A stretch of DNA of 64,000 nt from an uncultured Bacteroidales bacterium. GTDB taxonomy: Bacteria > Bacteroidota > Bacteroidia > Bacteroidales > Bacteroidaceae. Position 1 is the first letter of the stretch, and the number at the start of each line of letters is the position of its first letter. Both the position numbers and the translations under genes were made by a program. Positions 9,553 to 18,383 of this stretch are shown one piece after another. Where the stretch lies: positions 1-64,000 of the forward strand of contig CACZJU010000009.1 in assembly GCA_902781515.1 (NCBI GenBank), given 5' to 3'. The notes under the pieces are model-generated. The model searched no databases. It was not told the origin of the DNA and saw only the letters and a program-made list of their open reading frames with translations.

Positions 9553-10232
9553 CTTTCTGGGACCATCTTGATGAATTGCGTGGTGTGATCGTCCGCTGTA
9601 TGGTGGTCACACTTCTGTTTATGGTGGTGGCCTTTGTCTTCAAAGACGAGGTCTTCGCCATCGTTCTTTATCCCAAGGAGGATTCGCTGCAACTCATCAA
9701 CACGGCTGTTACAGGACAGTTCGTCATGCACATGATGGTGTCCTTCTACATAGGACTGATTGGGGCTATGCCCTACATCCTCTACCAGATTTTCCACTTC
9801 ATAGCACCTGCTCTCTATCAACAAGAACGCCGTATAGCCATACATCTTGTACTTAGCGGTTACCTGATGTTTGCTCTTGGAGTTGCATTTTCCTACTTCG
9901 TAATCATACCCTTCACACTCCGTTTTCTCGGGAATTATCAGGTAAGTAGCGAGATTGGCAACCTCATTTCTTTAGAGAGTTACATCGACACGATAGTAAT
10001 GTTGAGCCTTATGCTTGGCATAGTATTCGAGTTGCCTGTAGTGAGCTGGCTACTGGGCCGATTCGGTATTGTCAATGCAGGACTGATGCGCAAATTCCGT
10101 CGCCCTGCGCTATTGGCGATTGTCATCTTATCAGCAATAATCACCCCCACAAGCGATGCCTTCACTCTACTGCTGGTTTCTGTCCCCGTCTATCTGCTTT
10201 ATGAGGTAAGTATTTTAGTTGTTCGCAAATGA
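9549..10232 (+). CDS. tatC: Sec-independent translocase protein TatC
   Basis: TatC (227 aa) is the membrane receptor that recognises twin-arginine signals. The N-terminal [17 protein letters not shown] is the conserved signal-binding face (HLxELR). About six membrane segments follow, with the conserved FxxP-like and EFxLP-type region ([14 protein letters not shown]). The start is a GTG overlapping the tatA stop; no ATG is available nearby. The protein is slightly short for the family. No TatB gene is seen, as expected for minimal TatAC systems. Confidence 0.94.
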   Translation: MTFWDHLDELRGVIVRCMVVTLLFMVVAFVFKDEVFAIVLYPKEDSLQLINTAVTGQFVMHMMVSFYIGLIGAMPYILYQIFHFIAPALYQQERRIAIHLVLSGYLMFALGVAFSYFVIIPFTLRFLGNYQVSSEIGNLISLESYIDTIVMLSLMLGIVFELPVVSWLLGRFGIVNAGLMRKFRRPALLAIVILSAIITPTSDAFTLLLVSVPVYLLYEVSILVVRK

Positions 10233-11677
10233 ATAAGACAAAGTTACATCCGATTATGTTGGCTGGTACAGGCAGCGATGTGGGAAAGAGCATTCTTGCT
10301 GCTGCCCTTTGCCGCATACTCAAACAGGATGGATACTCACCAGCTCCATTCAAGGCGCAGAACATGGCTCTGAACTCCTTCGTCACCTCCGACGGTTTGG
10401 AGATCGGACGAGCGCAGGCAGTACAGGCAGAAGCTGCAGGCATACCTTGCGAGGCGGATATGAATCCCCTATTACTGAAACCTCAAAGCGACCATACAAG
10501 TCAAGTAGTACTATTGGGCAAACCTATAGGAAATAAAAATGCCTACGATTACTGGAGAAAAGAAGGTAAAGAGGAGTTGCGACAGGAAGTACATAAGGCT
10601 TTCGACCGTCTTTCTCAGCGTTTCAACCCCATAGTAATGGAAGGGGCTGGGAGCATTGCAGAACTGAATCTGCGTAAAACAGACCTTGTGAACATGCCTA
10701 TGGCACGATACGCAAATGCCAATGTTATACTTGTGGCAGATATAGACCGTGGGGGTGTCTTTGCTTCGGCATACGGCAGCATCATGCTTCAGGACGAAGA
10801 AGACCGTAAGCGTATCAAAGGCATTATCGTTAATAAGTTTCGTGGCGATATGCGTCTATTTGATGAGGGGCGCCGCATGTTGGAGGACGTATGCCAAGTA
10901 CCAGTTCTTGGCGTCGTCCCATATATGAAGGACATTCACATCGACGAAGAAGACAGCGTGGACTTAAAAGAGAAAAGTAAAAAAGGAAAAGTGAAAAATG
11001 ATGGTGTGCGTGTAGCGGTGGTGAGGTTGCCATACATTAGCAACTTCACGGACTTCAATGCTTTGGAACACGATTCACGCATATCACTTTTCTATACGGA
11101 CAAGGTCAACCAACTTGCAGAGGCTGATATAATCATCCTTCCTGGAACGAAGTCCACACTCAATGACCTCCGATGGCTTCGCGAAACAGGTTTGGCAGAG
11201 ACCATTCTACGTGCTCATCGCGAGGGTAAGACCATACTTGGCATTTGTGGCGGCTATCAAATGCTGGGACAGACAATTGACGACCCTGATGGCATTGAAG
11301 GTCCTGTTGCCTCTATGCCGGGCCTCGGTCTGCTACCTGTCAACACTACGATGGCGCACGAAAAGACTACCCGTCAGGTGACTTTCCTCTTCGAGGGACA
11401 CGAGTGTCAGGGCTACGAGATACACCAAGGCATTAGCAATACTGACCAACGTATCGTGCAGACCGACCATTGCATCGGAACCTACGTGCACGGCATACTC
11501 GACAACGCAGTGTTTGTCGATTTCCTCCTCCGACCCTTCTCAGATAAGATCGGAAAACGTAATGAAACATTCGATTATCAGGCATACAAACAGCAACAAT
11601 ACGACCTCCTTGCGGCCCATATTCGCCAGAACCTCGATATGGAGCTGTTATACAAAATAATGCAAGGCTATGATTGA
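10229..11677 (+). CDS. cobQ: Cobyric acid synthase (adenosylcobyrate synthase)
   Basis: The enzyme amidates side chains b, d, e and g of adenosylcobyrinic acid a,c-diamide using glutamine and ATP. The N-terminal dethiobiotin-synthetase-like domain has GTGSDVGKS (residues ~11-19) and FKAQNMALNS. The C-terminal class-I glutaminase domain has the nucleophile cysteine in LGICGGYQMLG (~residue 343) and the late histidine in VHGILD. At 10963-11002 a lysine-rich low-complexity segment (KEKSKKGKVK, ~residues 248-257) sits between the domains and looks like a repeat insertion. Length is 482 aa, normal. It overlaps tatC by 4 bp and the next gene by 8 bp. Confidence 0.95.
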   Translation: MNKTKLHPIMLAGTGSDVGKSILAAALCRILKQDGYSPAPFKAQNMALNSFVTSDGLEIGRAQAVQAEAAGIPCEADMNPLLLKPQSDHTSQVVLLGKPIGNKNAYDYWRKEGKEELRQEVHKAFDRLSQRFNPIVMEGAGSIAELNLRKTDLVNMPMARYANANVILVADIDRGGVFASAYGSIMLQDEEDRKRIKGIIVNKFRGDMRLFDEGRRMLEDVCQVPVLGVVPYMKDIHIDEEDSVDLKEKSKKGKVKNDGVRVAVVRLPYISNFTDFNALEHDSRISLFYTDKVNQLAEADIIILPGTKSTLNDLRWLRETGLAETILRAHREGKTILGICGGYQMLGQTIDDPDGIEGPVASMPGLGLLPVNTTMAHEKTTRQVTFLFEGHECQGYEIHQGISNTDQRIVQTDHCIGTYVHGILDNAVFVDFLLRPFSDKIGKRNETFDYQAYKQQQYDLLAAHIRQNLDMELLYKIMQGYD

Positions 11678-12668
11678 AGGACACGGGGATGACAGTTACA
11701 GATACGACGGTATAGAAATAGATTTCTCGTCGAACATCTGTGCCCATAAGAACCATAGGGCACTCATGGAGCATCTTACCCAATGCTGCGAGATTGTGGA
11801 CCATTACCCAGAACCCGAAGCATGGTCGTTGGAACATATGATTGCCGAGCGCCACGACATGCGACCCGAACAGGTGATTGTAACCAGCGGTGCAACCGAT
11901 GCCATTTATCTGATTGCCCAAACATTCAGGATGCATGCTGTTATTCCTACCCCTACGTTCAGCGAGTATGAGGATGCCTGCAACATGTTTCAACGCCCGA
12001 TTAATACTAACGAACATTCCACTGGACACCGCCGGCCAAATCAGATGCTCTGGCTGTGCAATCCCAATAACCCAACGGGGGAGGTTTACGACCAATTATA
12101 CGTTGATCGTATGATGGCGAAGTACGACCTCGTAGTGTTAGACCACAGTTACGAGCACTATACCCACGAACATATCATGAATCCGCGATGGGGCGCTCGC
12201 ACGAAGTATTCCGTACAGATACACTCAATGACTAAAACCTACGGCGTACCCGGACTGCGTTTAGGATACATTACGGGACACGAAAGTCTGATGAAGCAAA
12301 TCCGTCGTTATTTACGGCCTTGGAGTGTGTCGGCTCTGGCCATTGAGGCAGGTAAGTATCTCCTTCAACACGACGAACTAATTTGTAAACCTGACCTCGA
12401 TGAAGCACAGCGCCTGCGCTCTAATCTTCTGAACATTCCAGGCATTAATGTGATGCCGACGCATACCAATTTCATGCTCTGCAGCACCGAGTTCTGTACG
12501 GCAGCCAAACTGAAGGACTATCTGGCTCACAAGCACCACATGCTCATTCGCGATGCATCTAATTTCAAGGGACTGACTCCCCACCTCTTCCGCGTAGCTG
12601 CTCAACGTCCCGAGGATAACGACTCTCTCGTTGAGGCAATAAAGAGCATTATTAATTATGAATTATGA
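11670..12668 (+). CDS. cobD: Threonine-phosphate decarboxylase-like PLP enzyme (CobD/CobC type)
   Basis: This fold-type I PLP enzyme (332 aa) belongs to the histidinol-phosphate aminotransferase-like group. The PLP lysine lies in SMTKTYGVPGLRLGY (~residue 190), the substrate loop in SSNICAH, and TSGATDAIYLIAQTF precedes the cofactor-binding part. In cobalamin operons such proteins make (R)-1-amino-2-propanol phosphate from L-threonine phosphate, the linker of the nucleotide loop. The placement between cobQ and cbiB supports this over a role in histidine synthesis. Its last codons and the cbiB start are both built from an AATTATGAATTATGAATTA-type repeat, and the two genes overlap by 11 bp. Confidence 0.85.
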   Translation: MIEGHGDDSYRYDGIEIDFSSNICAHKNHRALMEHLTQCCEIVDHYPEPEAWSLEHMIAERHDMRPEQVIVTSGATDAIYLIAQTFRMHAVIPTPTFSEYEDACNMFQRPINTNEHSTGHRRPNQMLWLCNPNNPTGEVYDQLYVDRMMAKYDLVVLDHSYEHYTHEHIMNPRWGARTKYSVQIHSMTKTYGVPGLRLGYITGHESLMKQIRRYLRPWSVSALAIEAGKYLLQHDELICKPDLDEAQRLRSNLLNIPGINVMPTHTNFMLCSTEFCTAAKLKDYLAHKHHMLIRDASNFKGLTPHLFRVAAQRPEDNDSLVEAIKSIINYEL

Positions 12669-13617
12669 ATTAAGCATTATATTAGTGTTTGCATGGCTGC
12701 TCGACCTTGCTCTTGGCGACCCTTCATGGTTACCCCACCCAGTCGTGGGCTTTGGTAAGATGATTGCGTGGGGTGAGCACCATCTAAATCATGGCAAGCA
12801 TCGAATGCTAAAAGGTGCCATAATGACAATTTTCCTTGATTTCATCATATTCTCTATTACTTGGTTCATCCTGTACTATACTCGTTCATTATGCATCATT
12901 CATTATGCATTATGCATTATAATCGTTTTCTATTGTCTTGCTGGCACAACACTTATTCGTGAGGTACGACAAGTGTTCATAGCTCTCGACAACTCTCTTG
13001 ACAAAGGGCGGAAACAGGTGGCACGCATCGTAGGTCGCGATACATCAGAGCTCTCAGCGCAGGAGGTCCGTACAGCAGCTCTTGAGACATTGGCAGAGAA
13101 CCTGAGTGACGGAGTAGTAGCTCCACTCTTTTGGCTTGCTATTGGAGGAGTACCTGCTATGCTTACTTATAAGATGATAAACACGCAGGACTCAATGATT
13201 GGATACCGTACGGAGCGTTATAAAGACTATGGTTGTTGGGCTGCCCATATTGACGATATCGCCAACTACATTCCTGCCCGTATCACAGCTCTGCTGATGA
13301 TGTTGGCGGGATGGGTATGTACAAAAGGAAAGACATCACTGCTGAAACTCTTCCCATTTGTGTTGAAGTATGGCTCTAAACATGCTTCGCCTAACAGCGG
13401 ATGGCCCGAGGCAGCCTTAGCAGGCATTCTCAACTGCCGTTTTGGCGGGCCACATTACTATTTTGGTCAGCTATTCCCGAAACCATATATAGGCGAGAAC
13501 GACCGTCAGCTCACTACTACAGACATGCATCTCAGTATTGTCGTCTGTTTTACAGCAGAGATATTGTTCGTTAGTTTGATAATACTGATTTCATTTTATG
13601 ATAATTGTTTTTTGTAA
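12658..13617 (+). CDS. cbiB: Adenosylcobinamide-phosphate synthase
   Basis: This integral membrane enzyme (319 aa) joins cobyric acid to the aminopropanol linker. Typical segments are LDLALGDPSWLPHPVVGFG at the N-terminus, LAENLSDGVVAPLFW, NTQDSMIGYRTERYKDYG and SPNSGWPEAALAG. Part of one membrane span (about residues 77-90, CIIHYALCII) is encoded by a tandem TTATGCATTATGCATTA-like repeat at 12884-12922, so a repeat appears to have been tolerated inside the membrane region. A TAACTT/AAGTTA hairpin follows the stop. Confidence 0.93.
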   Translation: MNYELSIILVFAWLLDLALGDPSWLPHPVVGFGKMIAWGEHHLNHGKHRMLKGAIMTIFLDFIIFSITWFILYYTRSLCIIHYALCIIIVFYCLAGTTLIREVRQVFIALDNSLDKGRKQVARIVGRDTSELSAQEVRTAALETLAENLSDGVVAPLFWLAIGGVPAMLTYKMINTQDSMIGYRTERYKDYGCWAAHIDDIANYIPARITALLMMLAGWVCTKGKTSLLKLFPFVLKYGSKHASPNSGWPEAALAGILNCRFGGPHYYFGQLFPKPYIGENDRQLTTTDMHLSIVVCFTAEILFVSLIILISFYDNCFL

Positions 13618-13697
13618 CTTTGGCTTCGCCGAAGTTACTGCACTCGGCATAAAAAAGAATAAATTCTTTATTCTGCCCTCGTTTTTTCGTAACTTTG
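13612..13697 (+). promoter_or_regulatory. Hairpin after cbiB and promoter of the lipoprotein-cobU unit
   Basis: TAACTTTGGC, a TTC loop and GCCGAAGTTA form a stem just after the cbiB stop; there is no strong T-run, so termination is uncertain. Further on, TAACTTTG (13690-13697) matches the Bacteroidetes -7 element 30 bp before the next ATG. The likely result is a new transcript for the lipoprotein gene and for cobU-cobT-cobS-btuF-btuC. Confidence 0.5.
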
Positions 13698-13727
13698 CAT
13701 CTGATAAATCAATAAAACTATAAACCA

Positions 13728-14771
13728 ATGAAAAAGTATCTCTATCTTTCCCTTTTGGCATTTCTGCCTCTGGCCATTATTTCCTGTGATGATGAAGAAG
13801 ACGGAAAAAACGATACCGAGTGGCAGGAACCAGGTGAACCATTTAGCGTATGTACCCTTAATGTTGATGGCTTGGGTGTCGGTAATGATGAAGGACCAAA
13901 AGAAACTCTGACCCCAGTCATAGGAAAATGGCTTGCAGATGGCAGTTTCGACTTTATTGGCGTTCAGGAAAATTTTGATTACAACGACGAACTTACAGCC
14001 CCTTTGTCCGAAGGTTACAATTTCGACCTCTGGGGAAGTGGAATGTTGAAGAATCCCATCACGATACTTGAAGAAGGAGGAGATTATGGGTTGGCGCGTT
14101 TTAATACTGACGGCGTCAAGGGCTTCTGGAAGAATAATATAACAGGAGAGCGGACAGATAGCGTGCGTTGGACTGACAACTGGGGATACTTCGCTCACGC
14201 CTGGGATCAGAATGTAGTGAAGGGCTTCCGCCGTTATGAACTTTCTACACCAGAGGGTAATCAACTGGTGGTATATAATATGCATATGGATGCGGGTGAC
14301 GAAGCAGAGGAACTCGCAGGTTTGGACGAGGAGGATAGGAAGGCTCGTATGAGCCAATGGCGACAATTGCGCGACTATGTTATGGAGCATCTCGATACGC
14401 GTCCAATTATCATCCTTGGCGACCTTAACACTTATTATGTCCGCGATAGTGTGAAGTCGCAGGTTATAGACTACATCAATCAGTCGGGATGTGCCAGCAT
14501 CGTCGATTCTTGGATTCAGCAGGAACTAGGTGGACAATATCCTTCCATGGGCGATACTCGCATTGAACCTGACAGCCCCACAAGTGGCTGGACTGTAAAT
14601 GGCGAGGCTCCTGATAAGATTCTATACATCAATCCGAAGGGTGCAAATACCAAACTGGAATTGGACAGCGTGGTATTTCATAACAAAAACTACTTCCGCG
14701 AGGACGGTACAACACCATTGGGCGACCATTTCCCACTTTCTGCCCACTTCCGTATAAAAACAAGGAAATAA
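13728..14771 (+). CDS. Lipoprotein of the endonuclease/exonuclease/phosphatase family
   Basis: A signal peptide with lipobox (AIISCDD, cysteine near residue 20) precedes an EEP fold (347 aa). Recognisable motifs are CTLNVDGLG, IGVQENFDY (metal-binding glutamate), YNMHMDAG, IILGDLNTYY (catalytic D and N) and GDHFPLSAHF (catalytic histidine). Such exported proteins hydrolyse phosphodiesters or phosphomonoesters of nucleotides, lipids or sugars. It stands between cbiB and cobU, 11 bp before cobU, so it is co-transcribed with nucleotide-loop assembly genes. A corrinoid-related role such as periplasmic processing of nucleotide-containing corrinoids is conceivable but is only inference from position. 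Confidence 0.85.
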   Translation: MKKYLYLSLLAFLPLAIISCDDEEDGKNDTEWQEPGEPFSVCTLNVDGLGVGNDEGPKETLTPVIGKWLADGSFDFIGVQENFDYNDELTAPLSEGYNFDLWGSGMLKNPITILEEGGDYGLARFNTDGVKGFWKNNITGERTDSVRWTDNWGYFAHAWDQNVVKGFRRYELSTPEGNQLVVYNMHMDAGDEAEELAGLDEEDRKARMSQWRQLRDYVMEHLDTRPIIILGDLNTYYVRDSVKSQVIDYINQSGCASIVDSWIQQELGGQYPSMGDTRIEPDSPTSGWTVNGEAPDKILYINPKGANTKLELDSVVFHNKNYFREDGTTPLGDHFPLSAHFRIKTRK

Positions 14772-14782
14772 CTTATATCCGT

Positions 14783-15292
14783 ATGAAAAGGATGATTCTG
14801 ATAACAGGAGGACAACGGTCGGGCAAGAGCCAATATGCCGAGACATTAGCTCTTTCGCTCAGTCCGAATCCTGTCTATGTAGCGACAGCACATGTGTGGG
14901 ACGAGGAGTTCATGGAACGTGTCCGTCGTCATCAGGAACGTCGCGGACCAGAGTGGGACAATATTGAAGAAGAACGCCATTTGGGAAGTCTGCCCTTGCA
15001 GGGACGTGTGGTTCTTGTGGACTGTCTTACATTGTGGGCTACCAACTATTTATTCGACCTACAGGATGTTGACAAGGCTCTCACGGCGTTGAAGACCGAA
15101 TTCGATAAAATTGCCTCCCAGGAGGCGACACTGATAATAGTGACCAACGAGATTGGACTGGGTGGAACAAGTGAGAATAAAGTACAACGCCAGTTTACCG
15201 ATCTCTTGGGATGGCTGAATCAGTATGTAGCTAAACGTGCCGACGAAGTGGTGATGATGATAAGTGGAATACCCGTAAAGATTAAGGGTTAG
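14783..15292 (+). CDS. cobU: Adenosylcobinamide kinase / guanylyltransferase
   Basis: The bifunctional enzyme (169 aa) phosphorylates adenosylcobinamide and transfers GMP to give AdoCbi-GDP. The P-loop is GGQRSGKS (residues ~8-15). The guanylylated histidine is in the RRHQERRGPEW block, followed by VLVDCLTLWATN and TNEIGLG. It is of normal length. It lies 11 bp after the lipoprotein gene and shortly before cobT; the spacer before cobT is a GGTTAgAGGTTAaTGGTTA-like repeat. Confidence 0.95.
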   Translation: MKRMILITGGQRSGKSQYAETLALSLSPNPVYVATAHVWDEEFMERVRRHQERRGPEWDNIEEERHLGSLPLQGRVVLVDCLTLWATNYLFDLQDVDKALTALKTEFDKIASQEATLIIVTNEIGLGGTSENKVQRQFTDLLGWLNQYVAKRADEVVMMISGIPVKIKG

Positions 15293-15318
15293 AGGTTAAT
15301 GGTTAAAGGTTATTGGGA

Positions 15319-16374
15319 ATGAGACAATTTGAGATAGATAAGCCGGACGAGGCATTAAGGACAGCTATTCAGGACAAGATAGATAATCTGAATAAGCCAA
15401 AAGGTTCGCTTGGACGATTAGAGAGTCTTGCCATGCAGATTTGCATGGTTCAGCAGACACTGTCTCCATCGCTTGCCCACCCTTGTCATTTGTTGCTTGG
15501 AGGCGATCACGGTATTGAACGCGAAGGAGTTAGTCTGTCACCACGCGAGGTTACTTGGCAACAGATGCTTAATTTTACACGTGGAGGAGGTGGAGTGAAT
15601 ATGTTCTGCCGTCAGCATGGTTTTAAGTTACGTATTGTGGACGTGGGCGTGGACTATGACTTTGAAATGTCAAATGTAAAATGTCAAATTGAAAATTATA
15701 AGATTGCGCGTGGAACGAAGAATTTCCTCTACGAAGAAGCAATGTCACAAGAGGAAATGGACAGAGCGATTGAGATTGGAGCAGAACTTGCCGATGAATG
15801 CATCAATGAGGGTTGTCATGTGCTTTGTATTGGTGAGATGGGTATAGCAAATACATCACCATCGAGCCTATGGATGCACCTCTTCTGCCATATACCATTG
15901 AATGAATGCGTAGGTGCTGGCGCTGGACTCGATTCTCCAGGCATCAAACATAAATGCGAGGTATTGCAAAAAGCTCTCGAGCGTTTCCTCAGAGAACACG
16001 AACAATATAGTGTAGAGGACGCCATCCGTGAGTTCGGTGGTTTCGAGATGGTAACGGCTATTGGTGCTATGCTTAGGGCTGCCGAGCGGCATACTTTAGT
16101 GTTGGTAGACGGCTTCATTATGACAGCCTGCGCTCTTGCTGCCGTACGTCTTTATCCCGAGGCACAAGATTATATGGTGTTCTGTCACTCAGGCGATGAA
16201 AGCGGTCATCGTTTAATGCTAAAGTCCTTAGGCGCAGAGCCATTGCTTTCACTGGGATTGCGCCTTGGCGAGGGAACAGGAGCTCTGTGTGCATTCCCAA
16301 TTGTTGACTCCGCAGTAAGAATGATTAACGAAATGAATAACTTCCAGAATGCAAACATCACAAAATATTTCTGA
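15319..16374 (+). CDS. cobT: Nicotinate-nucleotide-dimethylbenzimidazole phosphoribosyltransferase
   Basis: CobT activates the lower-ligand base as its ribazole phosphate. The ATG at 15319 (MRQFEIDKPDEALR) is preferred to the TTG at 15313. Conserved parts are KPKGSLGRLE near the start, LGGDHGIEREGVS, GEMGIANT, and the catalytic glutamate region GLRLGEGTGA near the C-terminus. At 15661-15701 a short AAATGTCAAATGTAAAATG-like repeat encodes an extra segment (SNVKCQIENYK, ~residues 115-125). The gene overlaps cobS by 26 bp. Confidence 0.94.
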   Translation: MRQFEIDKPDEALRTAIQDKIDNLNKPKGSLGRLESLAMQICMVQQTLSPSLAHPCHLLLGGDHGIEREGVSLSPREVTWQQMLNFTRGGGGVNMFCRQHGFKLRIVDVGVDYDFEMSNVKCQIENYKIARGTKNFLYEEAMSQEEMDRAIEIGAELADECINEGCHVLCIGEMGIANTSPSSLWMHLFCHIPLNECVGAGAGLDSPGIKHKCEVLQKALERFLREHEQYSVEDAIREFGGFEMVTAIGAMLRAAERHTLVLVDGFIMTACALAAVRLYPEAQDYMVFCHSGDESGHRLMLKSLGAEPLLSLGLRLGEGTGALCAFPIVDSAVRMINEMNNFQNANITKYF

Positions 16375-17203
16375 CGAACCTCGTACACGCTGGTACGACC
16401 GTCCTTGGGCAGCTTTCATATTCTTCACCCGTCTCCCCCTATGGAGAATTCACCAACCGCTACCTGATGCTTATCGTAGTGTCGTTGAATGGTGGCCTTT
16501 GGTCGGTTGGTTAACGGGAGGCATTATGGCAGGCGTTCTATATTTTAGCAGTATGTTCCTTCCCTACACATTGGCTGTCCTATTGGCAATAGTAGCACGT
16601 CTGTTGCTTACTGGTGCATTACATGAAGACGGATTGGCTGATTTCTTTGATGGATTCGGCGGCGGAACAAATCAAGAGCGTATTCTTGCAATAATGAAAG
16701 ATTCACACATTGGCACTTACGGCACCTTATCATTGATAATGTATATGGCATTGCTTTTCTTCGCCATCTGTTCATTACCGCCTCAGTATGCACCTTTCTT
16801 TATTCTGGCTGCCGACCCATATGCTAAGATGCTAACAAGTCAAGTCGTTTACATACTCCCTTATGCCCGCGATGAGCAGACAGCCAAATCCAAAGTAGTC
16901 TATCGAAAGTACAACTTATGGGCAGGCCTTAGCCTTACAGTACAAGGTCTCCTGCCACTTGCCCTCATTATCTTCTTTCTCCGCTCCGCTACGAAAGCGC
17001 TTTGCGATTACTCACCCCTCACTTCACACCTCTCACCCCTCACTTCACACCTCTCACTTCTAATCACTCCCGCCCTGCTTATCTATTTCCTAATTATATA
17101 TATAAAGAAACACATCGGAGGATATACAGGTGATTGCTGCGGAGCCTTGTTCCTCATGGCTGAACTAATGTTTTACCTTACAGTTTCTGTTTATGCATTA
17201 TAA
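16349..17203 (+). CDS. cobS: Adenosylcobinamide-GDP ribazoletransferase (cobalamin synthase)
   Basis: CobS is the membrane enzyme that joins AdoCbi-GDP and alpha-ribazole (phosphate). The metal-binding signature DGLADFFDGFGGG (~residues 93-105) is intact, followed by KDSHIGTYG, with several membrane segments. Between two membrane segments at about residues 212-240 lies a repetitive insert (RSATKALCDYSPLTSHL, then a second SPLTSHL), encoded at 16983-17060. Its DNA contains an AAGCGCTTTGCGATTAC block also found between genes near 47.58 kb, followed by tandem CACCTCTCAC-type units. The core enzyme motifs lie outside the insert, so the protein is probably active. Confidence 0.93.
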   Translation: MQTSQNISDEPRTRWYDRPWAAFIFFTRLPLWRIHQPLPDAYRSVVEWWPLVGWLTGGIMAGVLYFSSMFLPYTLAVLLAIVARLLLTGALHEDGLADFFDGFGGGTNQERILAIMKDSHIGTYGTLSLIMYMALLFFAICSLPPQYAPFFILAADPYAKMLTSQVVYILPYARDEQTAKSKVVYRKYNLWAGLSLTVQGLLPLALIIFFLRSATKALCDYSPLTSHLSPLTSHLSLLITPALLIYFLIIYIKKHIGGYTGDCCGALFLMAELMFYLTVSVYAL

Positions 17204-17213
17204 AGTCCATTAT

Positions 17214-18383
17214 ATGAATACCAAAAACTCATTCCCTTTTATAACAGTAATGTTACTATTGGTAACACTGTTCCTAAATTGCTGTACACAGCAGAAGAAC
17301 ACCAATTCATTGGATGATACAATTATTGTTGAGGATTCATCAAATTATGTCCGTACTGAATATGCCAAAGGCTTTACTGTAAAGTACCTGAAAGACAGTG
17401 TTCGATTGGTGGAGGTGTGTGACCCGCAGGCCGATGAGGATGAACGCATGCCCATAGGCTATGCATTTGCCTTGGTACCTAAAGGCAGTGAGGCAGAGGT
17501 GCCAGAGGGCTACGAGCGTGTGGAGGTTCCCATCCGAAGCACCATCACAATGACCTCTTTGCAGTTGTCGAACTTTACAGCTCTTGATGCACACGATTTC
17601 ATCAAGGGTATTACGGGTACGAAGAATCTCTACAACAAAGATATACTGCAACGAGTAAAGGACGGACGCATACAGAAGATAGGTATGGAGGGTAACTTCG
17701 ATGTTGAACTAATTCTGGCGGCTAACCCAGATATCATATTCATATCACCTTTCAAACGTGGTGGATATGACACCATTAAGGAGACTGGCATTACCCTGAT
17801 TCCTCATCTTGGATATAAGGAAGCTACGCCATTGGCACAAGCCGAGTGGGTGAAGTTTGTGGGCATGTTCATCGGCAAAGAAACAGATGCTAACAAAGTG
17901 TTTGAGGGCATAGCTCGACGCTACAACGAAATAAAGGAACTGGCGGCTCAGACAACGGAGCACCCCACAGTGTTCAGCGGCGAGATGCATGGCGGCAACT
18001 GGTATGCCGTGGGTGGTAAGAACCACTTGGCACAGATGTTCCGCGATGCGGGTGCCGACTACATCATCCACGATGACAATACGGGAGGCGTGAATCTGGA
18101 ATACGAGCAACTCTACGCTACAGCAGCTAATGCTGACTATTGGCGTATACTGAATAGTTTCCCTGGAGATTTCTCCTACGAGGCGTTGAAGGCCAGCGAG
18201 CCACGCAATGTGCATTTCAAGGCTTTCAAGGAGAAGCATGTAATCTACTGCAACATGAAGCAGACACCCTATTACGAATCGGCTCCCGTAGAACCCGACC
18301 AAGTACTTGCCGACCTCGTTGCCATATTCCATCCCGAACTTCTTCCCAATCACGAAGGGAAATACTATAAATTACTGAAATGA
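17214..18383 (+). CDS. btuF: Periplasmic corrinoid/iron-complex binding lipoprotein (BtuF/FecB-like)
   Basis: The ATG at 17214 gives a signal peptide with lipobox (LFLNCCTQQ). The body is a class-III ABC substrate-binding protein: ALDAHDFIKGI, GNFDVELILAANPDIIFIS, and YYLYEPDQVLADLVAIFHPEL-like C-terminal order. Of ~389 residues, it is longer than E. coli BtuF, as is common in Bacteroidetes. Its place after cobS and 4-bp overlap with the permease point to corrinoid uptake, but iron siderophores are possible for this family. The E. coli-type pair of surface glutamates cannot be verified by eye. Confidence 0.8.
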   Translation: MNTKNSFPFITVMLLLVTLFLNCCTQQKNTNSLDDTIIVEDSSNYVRTEYAKGFTVKYLKDSVRLVEVCDPQADEDERMPIGYAFALVPKGSEAEVPEGYERVEVPIRSTITMTSLQLSNFTALDAHDFIKGITGTKNLYNKDILQRVKDGRIQKIGMEGNFDVELILAANPDIIFISPFKRGGYDTIKETGITLIPHLGYKEATPLAQAEWVKFVGMFIGKETDANKVFEGIARRYNEIKELAAQTTEHPTVFSGEMHGGNWYAVGGKNHLAQMFRDAGADYIIHDDNTGGVNLEYEQLYATAANADYWRILNSFPGDFSYEALKASEPRNVHFKAFKEKHVIYCNMKQTPYYESAPVEPDQVLADLVAIFHPELLPNHEGKYYKLLK

